Shown here: piece after piece, positions 47,403 through 58,300 of the stretch | How positions within the stretch are numbered: position 1 is the first letter of the stretch | Layout of the letters: every line of letters begins with the position of its first letter | DNA from: Bolinopsis microptera | Taxonomy: Eukaryota; Ctenophora; Tentaculata; Lobata; Bolinopsidae | Assembly: GCF_026151205.1 (NCBI RefSeq) | Contig: NC_087080.1 | Span: 10,091,837 to 10,155,836, forward strand | Direction of reading: 5' to 3' | DNA length: 64,000 bases | Notes under the pieces: model-generated | What the model saw: only the letters and a program-made list of their open reading frames with translations | What the model was told of the DNA's origin: nothing | Database searches by the model: none | Program-made: the position numbers and the translations under genes

Positions 47403-49055
47403 CTAATGGTGTGCATGATACTTCAAGTGCCTTGCTAATTTAACTATGCCATAATCATTGAGATGGACATTATCCTCTCCATAACTACTAAAAAATGACG
47501 ATTTTCTAAAGCCTTTCTTATCACTAAACAAGAAACGATTTGTCTCGGTTGAGACCAGTTTTACATAGGTGTATTTTCTTTGCAGATTTGATATACACTC
47601 ATTGATATCAGTTATAACCTTGTTTCTGGAGAAACTCTCCCGAGGTAATAAGTTAACAATTTTAATATCAGCTCCACGTGCCCACTTGTGAAGGAAAAGT
47701 ACAAGTTTTTCAATACAATTGTTTGTAAAGTCAAGAGCTCTAGCATCACCAGAAAAACTATCAGGGCACAGAAGTTTAGTCCTCATGTTGCGAGGGCTGT
47801 TCAGGATAGAGTCCACGTCATTTGTACCACACATAAGTACAATGCTTTTCACATTATTGGTATTAAGAGTGTCTTTTCTTACATCTGATTGAAACCGTTC
47901 ATTGATTGCATTGGCTGTGGCACCAGGGTAGCTGAATACATGTGCCTCATGATGTTTGGACGATAGCTTTTCTCCCTCTAATTTGGAGAACATACTAGAG
48001 CTAATGTAGACACACAAAGATTTACCAGAATGTTCTATTGATCTAGTCTTAGGGGCCGAGGGTTCAGTGTTCTTAACTTGACTGGAAACATCAGACAGAG
48101 TAGATAAGGTTGCGCTGCCATCAATTAGGCGCAGAGTAATGCTTATTCTCATGGTTTCAGACTTGTCCTGGATGAGGCTGTGTTCAAAGCTGGTCTGGGA
48201 TTGTCTGGTCATATTCATTATGTCACCATGGGAGAGGGTGAGGTCAGCAATATGAGCTCTAAGTTTGGATCTGAAGCTTAGGACTCTAGTAGCCCCTAAA
48301 GAGATGGTGGAGATCATGGAGCCTGGTGAAATTGACCTCTCGTCATCCGAGTGAAAGGGAATTCCTTGCTGACCATTTCTATACTTGGTAATCATAGCAC
48401 TATTGAATTTCAATTTTGGGAACTGTGAGCGTAAGCGTTCTAGAATAGACTTTAGGTATGGATTGTCTGCTACTGGCCTTGTGTTATGAAAGCCTCCATT
48501 GTAAGCGTAGGGAAAGTCCCCGTAATATGCAACTGCCCTATTCTCAAACTTATGAGTATAGTGGGTTTCTATATCTAACTTGGCAGTGTCAACAAACTGA
48601 AAAACTCCTCGACTCAAATCTTGGTATGGATTGATAGAGTTGCTCACATCATTGTCACCATTTACAGAGTGTTTGGGATTTTCCAAATTGATAATTTCTG
48701 CTGAATGTTCACTGTCTTCTGCTAATTTGGATAGCTCTTGGGTTAACTCAGAAACAAGATGCGAGGATGACCTATTACTGAGGGGAACATTGATAGACTG
48801 TTCACAGTGATCAGGTACCTGGGGCAACACAGGGATAAGTGAACCATCGCTGAGGGGAACTTTGAGTGCACTGTCACTTTCTGATAATTGTTTATAGAGA
48901 AAAGAAATTTGCCGACGAAGACTATCATTCTCTCTTAATAGAGTTAAACAATTTGAACATTTATCAGTAGGACAAGAGCCGTTGCTGGGGAATTTAACAG
49001 AATTCCCTCGATATCTCAGATTGTAATGTCTTGAGCCAACTGGTATTCTAGACAT
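47403..49055 (-). CDS. LINE ORF with AlkB-type oxygenase and SGNH hydrolase domains
   Basis: A 550-residue ORF, uninterrupted. Residues about 35-65 resemble a short coiled coil preceded by a Cys pair (CPTDKCSNC). Residues about 165-310 look like an AlkB-family 2OG-Fe(II) dioxygenase: FPYAYNGGFHNTRP, MITKYRNGQQGIPFHSDDE (iron ligands H-x-D), ISLGATRVLSFRS, FEHSLIQDKSETMRISITLR (distal His and the RxxxxxR that binds 2-oxoglutarate). Residues about 345-545 look like an SGNH hydrolase: YISSSMF, SIVLMCGTNDVDS (Asn block) and EDNVHLNDYG (Asp-x-x-His). Esterase-type ORF1 proteins are known in CR1 LINEs; the added AlkB domain is what is unusual. It precedes the endonuclease-RT ORF on the same strand. 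Confidence 0.85.
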   Translation of the reverse strand: MSRIPVGSRHYNLRYRGNSVKFPSNGSCPTDKCSNCLTLLRENDSLRRQISFLYKQLSESDSALKVPLSDGSLIPVLPQVPDHCEQSINVPLSNRSSSHLVSELTQELSKLAEDSEHSAEIINLENPKHSVNGDNDVSNSINPYQDLSRGVFQFVDTAKLDIETHYTHKFENRAVAYYGDFPYAYNGGFHNTRPVADNPYLKSILERLRSQFPKLKFNSAMITKYRNGQQGIPFHSDDERSISPGSMISTISLGATRVLSFRSKLRAHIADLTLSHGDIMNMTRQSQTSFEHSLIQDKSETMRISITLRLIDGSATLSTLSDVSSQVKNTEPSAPKTRSIEHSGKSLCVYISSSMFSKLEGEKLSSKHHEAHVFSYPGATANAINERFQSDVRKDTLNTNNVKSIVLMCGTNDVDSILNSPRNMRTKLLCPDSFSGDARALDFTNNCIEKLVLFLHKWARGADIKIVNLLPRESFSRNKVITDINECISNLQRKYTYVKLVSTETNRFLFSDKKGFRKSSFFSSYGEDNVHLNDYGIVKLARHLKYHAHH

Positions 49056-49366
49056 AGTTTATCACAAAAAGATGCTACTGTTCGAAATTTAGTTAATGAT
49101 TACAGTACCTTTGTAGCACTCCGGAGGATAAGGATAAGTGATGTCTGATAATCTTTAGGTGATAGATGGGAGTAAACTGCTTTAAAAACCGATGTCTGAT
49201 AGTCCTTAGGATGTCTTTAAGATAACTTTATCGTGCAACAACCATTTACATTGACATACAACCTGTAATGGTCGTTACATTTACCGAGGCATTAGTTCCC
49301 ACTGGGGGTCCTCAATAAATGTAATAGATTTGTAGTGTTGTAATTAGTTTAAAACTAAAAATTGCT

Positions 49367-50311
49367 TCATGGTGGTTTCTTATCACGGCTACAGACTTTC
49401 CCGTACCGGATATAGTGGTCGAGATGAGTCTGTTCAGCCCTCTTCTTCTTCAGGTCGGTAACCAGATGTTTCCTCGTTGCTCGTTCTTCGCTAGATCTAT
49501 CTGGACAGATCCATACATTTTTGTGGGTCTCAACTAGCCTCAGTCTTCCTGTTTTCATCAGAATCTGTTGAACCGCTGTTGAGCTTGGGACAGTGATCTT
49601 TACTGGTCGGATAGTCGTACTACCTGGCCTCTTCCTGCCGACTCTAGTCGCTTCGAAGTGAGGTTTCTCCCCAATCTCCTCCAGAACTGCGGTTACTAGC
49701 GCTGGAAGCTGTTCTTCCTCTTCTTCTTTCAACCCAAACACAATCAGGTTCTTGCTCCTGTCCTCCTCTGCAGCCACACTCTTCATCACCTTCTTCAGGA
49801 TTTTACTGTTGCAGACCGTACCACTTGCACTGTTCTGTTGTACAGCTGCACTGTAGCTCTTAATCCCTGACTCCACCGTTGTTTGCACTGTCTCCTTAAC
49901 CGACGTCTTAAACAACTGTAGTTCTTTGTCCTTCTGCACAAGCAGCTGGCCCTGCAGCCTGATCAACTTGTCCTTGTCTTCTAACGCTTCCGTCTTCAAG
50001 AAATATATGATCTCCTCCATTTGAGCCATCTGGCATTCATGCCGTTGAACGAGGTCTATTGCTTCCACAAGCCGAAGTGCCAGATGCTTTTTATAGACAG
50101 TTGGAGCCATAAATAGTTCTCTGTCCATATCTCCACCAATATCTCTGTCGTCTATTTTCAGTTCTTTTCCCAGCGCAATGAACCACTTAGTACAACTGTC
50201 CTTCAATTTTGTCTGTTCATCATACTCGAATCCTTGAATTTGGTCCAGAGATTGGGTCACCTTACGATCATCCTCCATAGTGTACTTGTATAGGAATGTA
50301 CAAGTACACAC
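49367..50311 (-). CDS. LINE ORF1-like protein (coiled coil plus RRM-like)
   Basis: 314 residues. The middle is a long charged helix (MAQMEEIIYFLKTEALEDKD onward), likely a trimerising coiled coil. RSKNLIVFGLKEEEEEQLPA, FEATRVGRKRP, RPVKITVPSS and NVWICPDRS follow, the pattern of RRM-like nucleic-acid chaperone domains in ORF1p of many LINEs. It ends 310 bases before the AlkB-SGNH ORF. Either the element has three ORFs, or this is the 5' part of a second LINE into which the first inserted. Confidence 0.75.
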   Translation of the reverse strand: MCTCTFLYKYTMEDDRKVTQSLDQIQGFEYDEQTKLKDSCTKWFIALGKELKIDDRDIGGDMDRELFMAPTVYKKHLALRLVEAIDLVQRHECQMAQMEEIIYFLKTEALEDKDKLIRLQGQLLVQKDKELQLFKTSVKETVQTTVESGIKSYSAAVQQNSASGTVCNSKILKKVMKSVAAEEDRSKNLIVFGLKEEEEEQLPALVTAVLEEIGEKPHFEATRVGRKRPGSTTIRPVKITVPSSTAVQQILMKTGRLRLVETHKNVWICPDRSSEERATRKHLVTDLKKKRAEQTHLDHYIRYGKVCSRDKKPP

Positions 50312-50403
50312 GCAAAGGCTAACTACGCGGTAGCAGCAAACTGAACTTATCGCAATTTACAAAAGATAAGGGAGCTCGATAATTGCAACGTAAGCTACAC
50401 TGA

Positions 50404-50734
50404 CTACACACACTTGGCTCACGAGACTGAGAAGAAAAGAGCATATAATGCAAGGGTCCTAGAAGTGGAAAAAGCTACCTTTACACCTTTAGTTTTCTCC
50501 ACAACAGGAGGCATGGGAGTCGAAGCGCAACGCTTGATTAAAAAGCTTGCACAAAAGATGGAATCTCCAACGGGTCAGCGTTATTCAGACTCAGTTACAT
50601 ATCTTAGAAAGCGCTTGCGCTTTGAGGTATTAAAGATAACGGTTATTTCGATAAGGGGGGACAGAGGGCCCAAGTTGCGATATAAACCAGACAATATTGA
50701 AGATTTAGATTTAAATATTGAGCCCTTTGGCTAG
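50404..50734 (+). pseudogene. retroelement C-terminal ORF, 3' part
   Basis: Starts at AHETEKKRAYNARVLEVEKA and continues FTPLVFSTTGGMG, LRKRLRFEVLK and ISIRGDRG to a stop at 50734. In related elements this follows directly after the FFDVRVF segment, which here ends at about 41066. The two parts are therefore one ORF cut by about 9.3 kb of LINE-derived insertion. Confidence 0.75.
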
Positions 50735-50911
50735 AGAATACTTTCTTGAATATTTTCGATAGTTTTTAATATTGGTAATATTAATGAATTGTAATTGATT
50801 GATATGTAATATTTAGGCCCGTGGCCAGTTTTCATAAACACACCGATCGCAGATATGGCAGAATTATAGCAGGCTGAGCCCCACTCACTAATAAAAGTAC
50901 GGGTTCGAGAT

Positions 50912-51187
50912 TTGTTGTTTGTTTGTCTAGTCTTCACAACCTCTGGAGGTATGGGACCGCTATGCACTGTATTTGTAGATCGTGTCTCTGAGATGATAGC
51001 TGACCATAAAAAAGAAGCCAAGAGCCAAGTCAAAAATCATATCAGAACACGATTCAGATTTGATCTGTTAAGAAGTACACTCATTGCACTAAGAGGAATC
51101 AGAGGAAGATCAACGGCCCAGCATCTTGAACTGCATGACATCTCCTTCAACCTCATCCCCCAGAAGACGAGCTTTGAGGTCTCCTAG
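50912..51187 (+). pseudogene. second copy of the retroelement C-terminal module
   Basis: Reads FTTSGGMGPLC, HIRTRFRFDLLRSTLIALRG and stops at 51187. It is clearly related to 50404-50734 but diverged and truncated at its 5' end. This suggests two elements of the family in tandem, or a template jump. Confidence 0.7.
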
Positions 51188-51261
51188 ATTTGTTTATGTA
51201 AATTTTGATATTTTACTGTACTATTTTATGTTGTATATAATTTTACGGACGAAATGATCCC

Positions 51262-51378
51262 AGGGGGGACTCCCAACCCACCGCTTCGGCGGGTAGTTGA
51301 CGCACCTTTCACAAGCAAGAGCCACTTTGGTCTACTTGCTGTGAGGTGTCTCAGCTACATGGGTTGGGGGTCCCCCCT
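51262..51378 (+). ncRNA. structured multi-stem segment at a retroelement 3' end
   Basis: An outer stem pairs GGGGGGACTCCCAACCCA with TGGGTTGGGGGTCCCCCC (51263-51280 with 51360-51377). Inside are a CCGC-TTCG-GCGG hairpin with a UUCG tetraloop, and a longer stem pairing CACCT..CACA..GCAAG with CTTGC.TGTG.AGGTG. A T-rich tract follows. The segment lies 75 bases after the stop of the retroelement ORF. It reads as a folded RNA of the element; function unknown. Confidence 0.5.
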
Positions 51379-52321
51379 TTTTTTCTTTTTTTTTTGATTT
51401 GTTGTTTTCTTGAACGATCGGGAAATCTGTGATTGAGAGTTAAATGAACAGGCATACCTGTAGTACCCAGTCTAAAGATTTAGAACTTTTTAATGGTGCA
51501 CTACAAACCATAGTACTATATTTATGCAATCCAGCCACATTAGCTATTACTTTGGCATAATTATTACTGAGTTTCTGACCATCATCGTGTGGGACCTTTT
51601 GAACCAAGGGTGTTCTCGTCCGTGTATTTAATAGCTTAATAGCTAACTGTTATTATCTTAACACTGTATTGGTTGGATTTTATCTGTTAAGAGATATTCA
51701 GGGTCATCACGCTTTGTTGCAAAAAGGTGATTTTCCCAAATCTTTGTGATTACGTTTAGAATTATCATTAACTATTAACATTCAATTGGAAAATGCCCTT
51801 ATTTTCTCTTGTTGATAAGTTGCACAGCTTTCCTTGTTTTGCAATGTAAAATTTTCCAACAGAATGCTCCACTTCATTCGTATTTAAACAATTTCTACTC
51901 TTTTGGTTAATCTCAGCAGGCGGTGGAGCGTTATCATCAGCTTGAAAAGTAAAAATTATGATTTAATGGTCAATGGAGGATGACATTCGCACTTAATCAC
52001 CGTTGCACCAGTTCCCTAGTCCTAGTACTGGGGCATGGGGTCATTGGGCACAAAATCTGAGTCTCTGTGTCACAAGCCTGTGGTGGTTGTGACTGGGAGG
52101 GTACATTAAGTCACTGGGGCCAGGGCTTGAACTCCTGGGAAAGGATTAGAGAAGCCATATTATACATATTCTTCAGTTTCTTATTGTAATAAATAATATT
52201 GAACTCCATACTGTTTTCAATAATCACAACTATTAATATGAATTAGGAGCATGCTGTAAGGTCTTGTCAATAATATGCTGTAAAGAACTGGCATGAAGGA
52301 TACACAGGCTGTGTTATTCAG
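51379..52321. other. T-rich tract and PARP upstream region
   Basis: After the T run I see no coding sequence I can support. Since the exon at 52322 starts in phase 2, at least one more PARP exon must lie upstream, here or further away, but I could not identify it. Confidence 0.5.
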
Positions 52322-55300
52322 ACGGGGCAGCTTTTTAGCAGTTAGACATGATAAAGGATGGTGGCTTTCCCAACTTTATACTCGTGTTTTCGAGGGATCA
52401 GAGAAGGTTTGAAACTTTTTTACTTATTAAAATCCATATTATGATTTATGTTAAGTAAAACTTGATAGATTTGTAGGGAAATTGAAACAGCATTTCACCT
52501 AGGAAAGACCTAAGTCTATGAACTATGATTCCGAGTGTTCGAAAATTCCCTCTTTAAATATTTTAATTGTTTGTTATATCATTAAATGGCTAGTTATTTA
52601 TTTATCACGATTTTTCAGGCAAGAATACGTTGGTTTGACGAAATATCTGAGAAAGGTTCTGATAAGTTATTTGTGATAGATGAGTGCAATGATATTCCCG
52701 CGAAGAGTATAATTTGCTCAGTGAAAGTCAAATGTTTGTCCAGGCGACCAATGAAAGTTTCTGTTGCTGCCATTGATTGTAAGTTGGTTGCAAAACTCCT
52801 GTCAGAAAGTAAAAACCCCAAAACTTCTTCAAAGGATTTATCAAAAACATCTCCTAAGAAGGCTACTAAAAAGAAAGGAAAGGGAAGTCTAGGATCTAAA
52901 TCTAAAAGAAAATCAGCCATCAAGAAATCTGCAGCTAAACGTAAAGCTGTAACAAAAGCTGGACCTGCTGCTAAAAAGAAGAAAAAGGTTACTTGCTACT
53001 CCAACATAACTCTGTATCAAACGAACCCAGTGTGGGACCCAAAGACAGATATACCTCATGTTGCACCCACAGTGAACTCAATACTATACACCCGAGCTGT
53101 GAGAAACAAGCAGTATGGAGAGGTTGAGAAACTGCAAAAAGACTTGAAACTTTTTGCTCATCTATTCGGCTATGTTCAAGGACAAGGGTGTTGCAACAAG
53201 TTGGTTTCAAAGAATTCCTGGCACTTTGCTATCGATAATAAAGATAAGAGAATGATAAGCCTTTTGAAAAAGTTGTCAGATAAAGAGAATATTATCTCTA
53301 ACAGTTCCCACAGAGTCGGGAAGACAAACAGTTTACTAGAAGTAAGTGTAATTCTCAATAGATTTCGGTTTTCATTTAGTTATTATCTACCACTTGATAG
53401 TTAAACAGACATAGTGCTACTGACCATGTATGCCGTATGGAACCACATCAAGGAATAGTTTTTTTGTTTTTTTGTTGAAATGTTTATTTAAAACCAAAAC
53501 TGCCAAAACTGCCAAAACCGATGGTTCCCCTCGGTCTAGGAGGGAGCCAGGATTTGTCCTTCAAGCTCTAACATCGCTATTTGTTAACCAGTGGCCTCCA
53601 TTAAAGGTAAGTTTTTTGGGGCAGAGGACACCATGACCAGTCATATTGGGATGTAGTTCCAGGCCACCTCCCATGTGGGCATGTTGGTTTTGGCAGCAAA
53701 AAATAGTTAAATGTCATAATTATCTTTGACAATATCAAAGAATAGTTTAATAAATAATTTGAATAGTTTGATAAATCCTTCTTACCCTCTAAGGTGGTTA
53801 ACACAGGTACGTACAACCCTGCTTCACTTGGCATAGAGCATGTCAGACCCCTTACCATGGCACGAGGTAGCCGTGAGGGCATTAATGCCTTCCAACCCTT
53901 GTACACTGATGGCAGTAATGTTCTAAACATGAAAAGTGTCGTCAAGTACGCTATTAGCCAGGGACATGATTACCAGTTCATAAAGTTCCTCGTAAGTTAT
54001 TACAGAGGATTGTTAAATTATGATTAATAAATTCTTGAATTTGTAGGTGTTTAAAATGCATAATCTCGGTTAAATCACTACTTTCACCTTTGGAAAGCGG
54101 TGGAAAGAGCAGAAATTGGAGCCAATAAATATAATCCACATAATTGCCTCATTTGCAGATGCTGACTATAAGTCCAAAGGATTCAAACACAGACATGATA
54201 GAATACCTCACCACAGCCCTGTGGTCCAACAACAGACAAGTTGCTGCGACCATCGCTAAGGAATCTCTGGCATGCGGTGACACTGACAGCTTCAACCAAC
54301 TCCACTACGAGGCAAGTTTAGCTGTAATATTATATGTAGTTCTAATATACAGCTCTCTGGTTTGAAGGTAATTGTAATTCAAGTTGGTGATCACGTGAGG
54401 GTAATTTACCTGATGAGCTTATATCTATATTATATAGATTATATGCAGCAGCCAAAAAATCCTGTATCACGTCCAACTGCAACCGTCAAGTCTATAATTA
54501 CACAACCTACATAAACTAGACATAAACCTAAAATTAAATAACCTACACGAATGAAATAGCGTTGTTTAAACACATAAATTTAAAATTTAACCTGGTGCTC
54601 ATGCTGGTTACTGTAATCCTGAATTCGTAATTTAATAATAGTATATAATCAATTTCTTCAAAGACTTGATCATAATATCAGTAATGTTAAACTTAAACTT
54701 AACAGACGTTATATAATACAGTCTACAGCACATTATACTAAATGTATAGGTATCACACTTTGCTAAATAGTAAATAGTGACCATGCAAAGCTTCTAGAAA
54801 GTTCTAAACACATTTACCACTAATATCAAACACAATGTAAAGCTTGATGTCAGCTTGAGATTGTGGTGCTTGCAGTCGACCACTTTATATCTACAGTATA
54901 GCTACATGCTTGAAAATACTACAAATGTGCTGCTGAAATTGTCACTCTCGGGCATGACCAGGCATGATTCCTATTATCAGTGCAGCTTGAGCTGGGCATG
55001 CCCGGGCAAGTCATAAGCTATTATTCAGACCTGTAAACAAAGTAGCATGATGTGAGATGTGGTACAGATAATATGTAGTCTGTATCTTAGGTACAAGGTG
55101 TGGCTCATGATAAGAGTGTTATGTACATGGTACCGAGTACCCTGCTGGCTGCTTGTTATGTACAAGTGTACTTGAAAGCAGACACTGCACCACTGTACTA
55201 ATGACCAGGAATGCTAGGAATGGCATTCAGGCGGCGCTTCTGTACATTTTATATGTGTACTCCTTATGGGTTCCCATGGTTTCAGGATTCAAAATAATAT

Positions 55301-58300
55301 TACATTTATGTGATATGTGGTGGAGTACGTGATTATTAAAACCATTAACAAAATGTGATAAGGTTTATTTATTTTGGAGCTAGGGACTTCGTATAACGAA
55401 AAACTATTTCTATCAATTCCAATATAATAATAAATTGTATTTGCTATTATACTATACTATTTGCAGGTGCTGGCGTTCAATAAATCAGAGAAGTTGACCC
55501 CTTTTAAATCAGTTAACTGTCAGAAGAAAACTAACTACTACTACGGCAGACTGACACCCTTACACAGCGCTGCACTCAACCCTAATGCTGATTATTTGAA
55601 ACAGGTACCTCTTATCATCTAGTTTTATTAGGCCCATAAGTCTTATGTGTACATCGGCTATAATTGATTAAACTTTTCTCAAGAAATGGTCTCGCGAACT
55701 CTTTGCATAGGTCAGTCAGGCAGTGGTTCACACTCTTTTTGGAATCTCTAGTTTTCTTAGGGGTAGTGTTTCCGATATCCTAGCATTTTGCATAATCGTC
55801 TGGTATAATACAGGGTGGACATTGACTCTGAGCCGCCCTGTATAATGTATATTCTTATCTCGATCCTACACCTACGTGGCAAGTTTGCTCCTTGAACAAA
55901 ACAAAACCCAGCCCTCATAGAAGGTTTAACAAATTGACGGGCAGGATGGGATGACTGGGGCTAGTTGAGCTGGTAATGAGCATACTTGAGGCATTCAATA
56001 TTATAACCTTAGAATATAACATTCCAGCACATTGTGTGTACCGACACTGTGTATTCGCTTACGTCATGTGTAAAGTGACTCAATTTCGATCTGTTATGGG
56101 ATTGTGATCCTGCTTGACAAGATGTTCTCTCTCTTTTTTAATCAATTATCGATAGTATTCCTCTTGTTCTCCAGTCTCCTCTGGTCCTTTGTGTCAGCCA
56201 GAGGATAATCAACGATTGCCAAGGTTTGATGCCTAAGCAATCCAAACCTCTAATATTGAGACCATGTAATTAATAAAATTAAGTTCAATAAATCAAATAA
56301 CATTTAAAACAACTATTCAGATGTTGAGAGAGAACCCTCAGCCGGAGATTAGGGACGGAGCTGGGTACACACCCCTACACTACGCTGCTATCTCTAGCTC
56401 TGCAGCTGCTACTAAATTCCTGCTCAGTCAGAACATTAACCCTCTTGTTACCAGCACTGCGGTAGGTTTAATTAATTAATTAATTGATGTTCTATTAATG
56501 ATAATTTTATATTATATATCAGTAATTCGTTAGAAGAGTTTTGGATTAATTGCTCAGTTTACAGATACTATTTATCTGGTCTCTTTGAATGAACCTGCCA
56601 TTTTGATCATACCCCACAATTATTTGCGTATTATGGAGTTATGGATTCACCTGTTCTCATGACAAAACCCACGATAACACCAGTTTAAAAACACTTCACC
56701 TGCACTTCACCTGCACTTCACCTGCTCTTCATACCACGTGACCTCACATCATGATCAGTCCTGATGACAGGTTTGGGATTATTTTCTCTTTGAGTATTAA
56801 TCTGACTCATTCTTTTCTAGGGATGTTGTACTTGTGTAAGTGTAACTCGATATCTTGTACCGTGATATTTCTGTACACAAATTTTCTTTTATGTGTATTT
56901 AATTTTATCAGTTTGACCCGCTTCACCTCACTCTTGGTGTAAGAAACCACACAAATACACTTTATCAACACTTCACGACTCATACTATTCTCATCACAGC
57001 TCTCCTTCAAGTTAAAACTTAATCCTGACCCTCTTAATGTTTCAGGGTATCACTCCACTAATGTGGGCAGCCAAAGCTGGCTCTGCAGTGAACATCAAAG
57101 CGCTGCTCGGTTACGCATACGCGGAACACTTTGCCGCGCGTACACCAGGACCTATAGACACATCACGTATTGTGGACATAGACCTGATCAAGAGTGTAAC
57201 CAAGGAAGCAGGAAGGGTGAACAGTAAGTCAGCAGTAGGGGAGCCGGGAGAGGTGGAGGAGAGTATCACAGCGCGACATCTTCTAAAAACTGGGATAGGA
57301 GGGATGGAAATAGCGGTGCTGAAGGGAAAGGTTTCCACATACACGGCGCTAACATTCGCTGTGGAATGTGGACATTATGAGGCTGTGTCCGTATTGCTGG
57401 ATCTCGGGGCTAACCCTAACAAGTCGCTTGGAGCAGGGAGGCGCAAGATGTTTCCTATCCACATCGCAGCTAAATACGGTCACTTGGAGATCTTGAAGTG
57501 TTTAATCCTGCACGGAGCCAAGACACGGAGTAAAGACAGGCACGGTCTCACAGCATTTCACTACGCAGCCAAATACAACCAGCTTCATTGTGTTAGTTGG
57601 CTGGCTGCCAACGTGGTCCCTGACGCTAATATTGGGGACAGTTCTGGGAACACCCCGCTCCAGTACGCCTGCGCTGAAGGGTATATCCTGGTGGTTACAT
57701 ACCTGGTGGAACAGCTAAAGGTGGACGTTAAACAGACTAATAGTTGGGGAATGCCCGCTCTGGAGCTTGCATTCCTGAGGCAGCAGATGGGGGTTGTGGA
57801 TTACCTCCTCAATGCGGCTGATATTGATATTAACTTTAGGGACAATGCTGGTGCTACTCTCGTCATGAAACTATGTGTGGAATCTATGCAGGATAAGTGT
57901 AAGACTATGGAACCGCTGGAGTTTCTTCTGAGTAAGCCGGGTATAGACGCCTTGGCAGTTGATACTAACGGTTGTAACGCGTTACACTACCTTGCAGTAC
58001 AGGGGTCCGGAACCGCTGAGAACTATGATAAAATCTTAGGGTTACTGATAGACCTCGGGCTGGATATCAACAGTAAAACTACCAACGGCAAGACGCCGCT
58101 CTTGATAGCAGTAGCTAACAAAGCAAGCGGGTATCACTTTAAAGTTAACACTGTCCTAATACAGTCTCTGATAAAACACGGAGCTGATATCCGAGATATA
58201 AGGTTGGAGCACAATAGGAATATCATGCAGTACTTTGCTGCAGGGTGCTCTGAGCTTTCTTTAGGTATCATTGAGATTATTGAGCAGGGTTCTTCTGCTG

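Noticed and set aside
51262-51378. HDV-like or hammerhead ribozyme
   Set aside because: No CUGAUGA/GAAA hammerhead core and no nested double pseudoknot that I could trace; kept only as an unnamed structured RNA.
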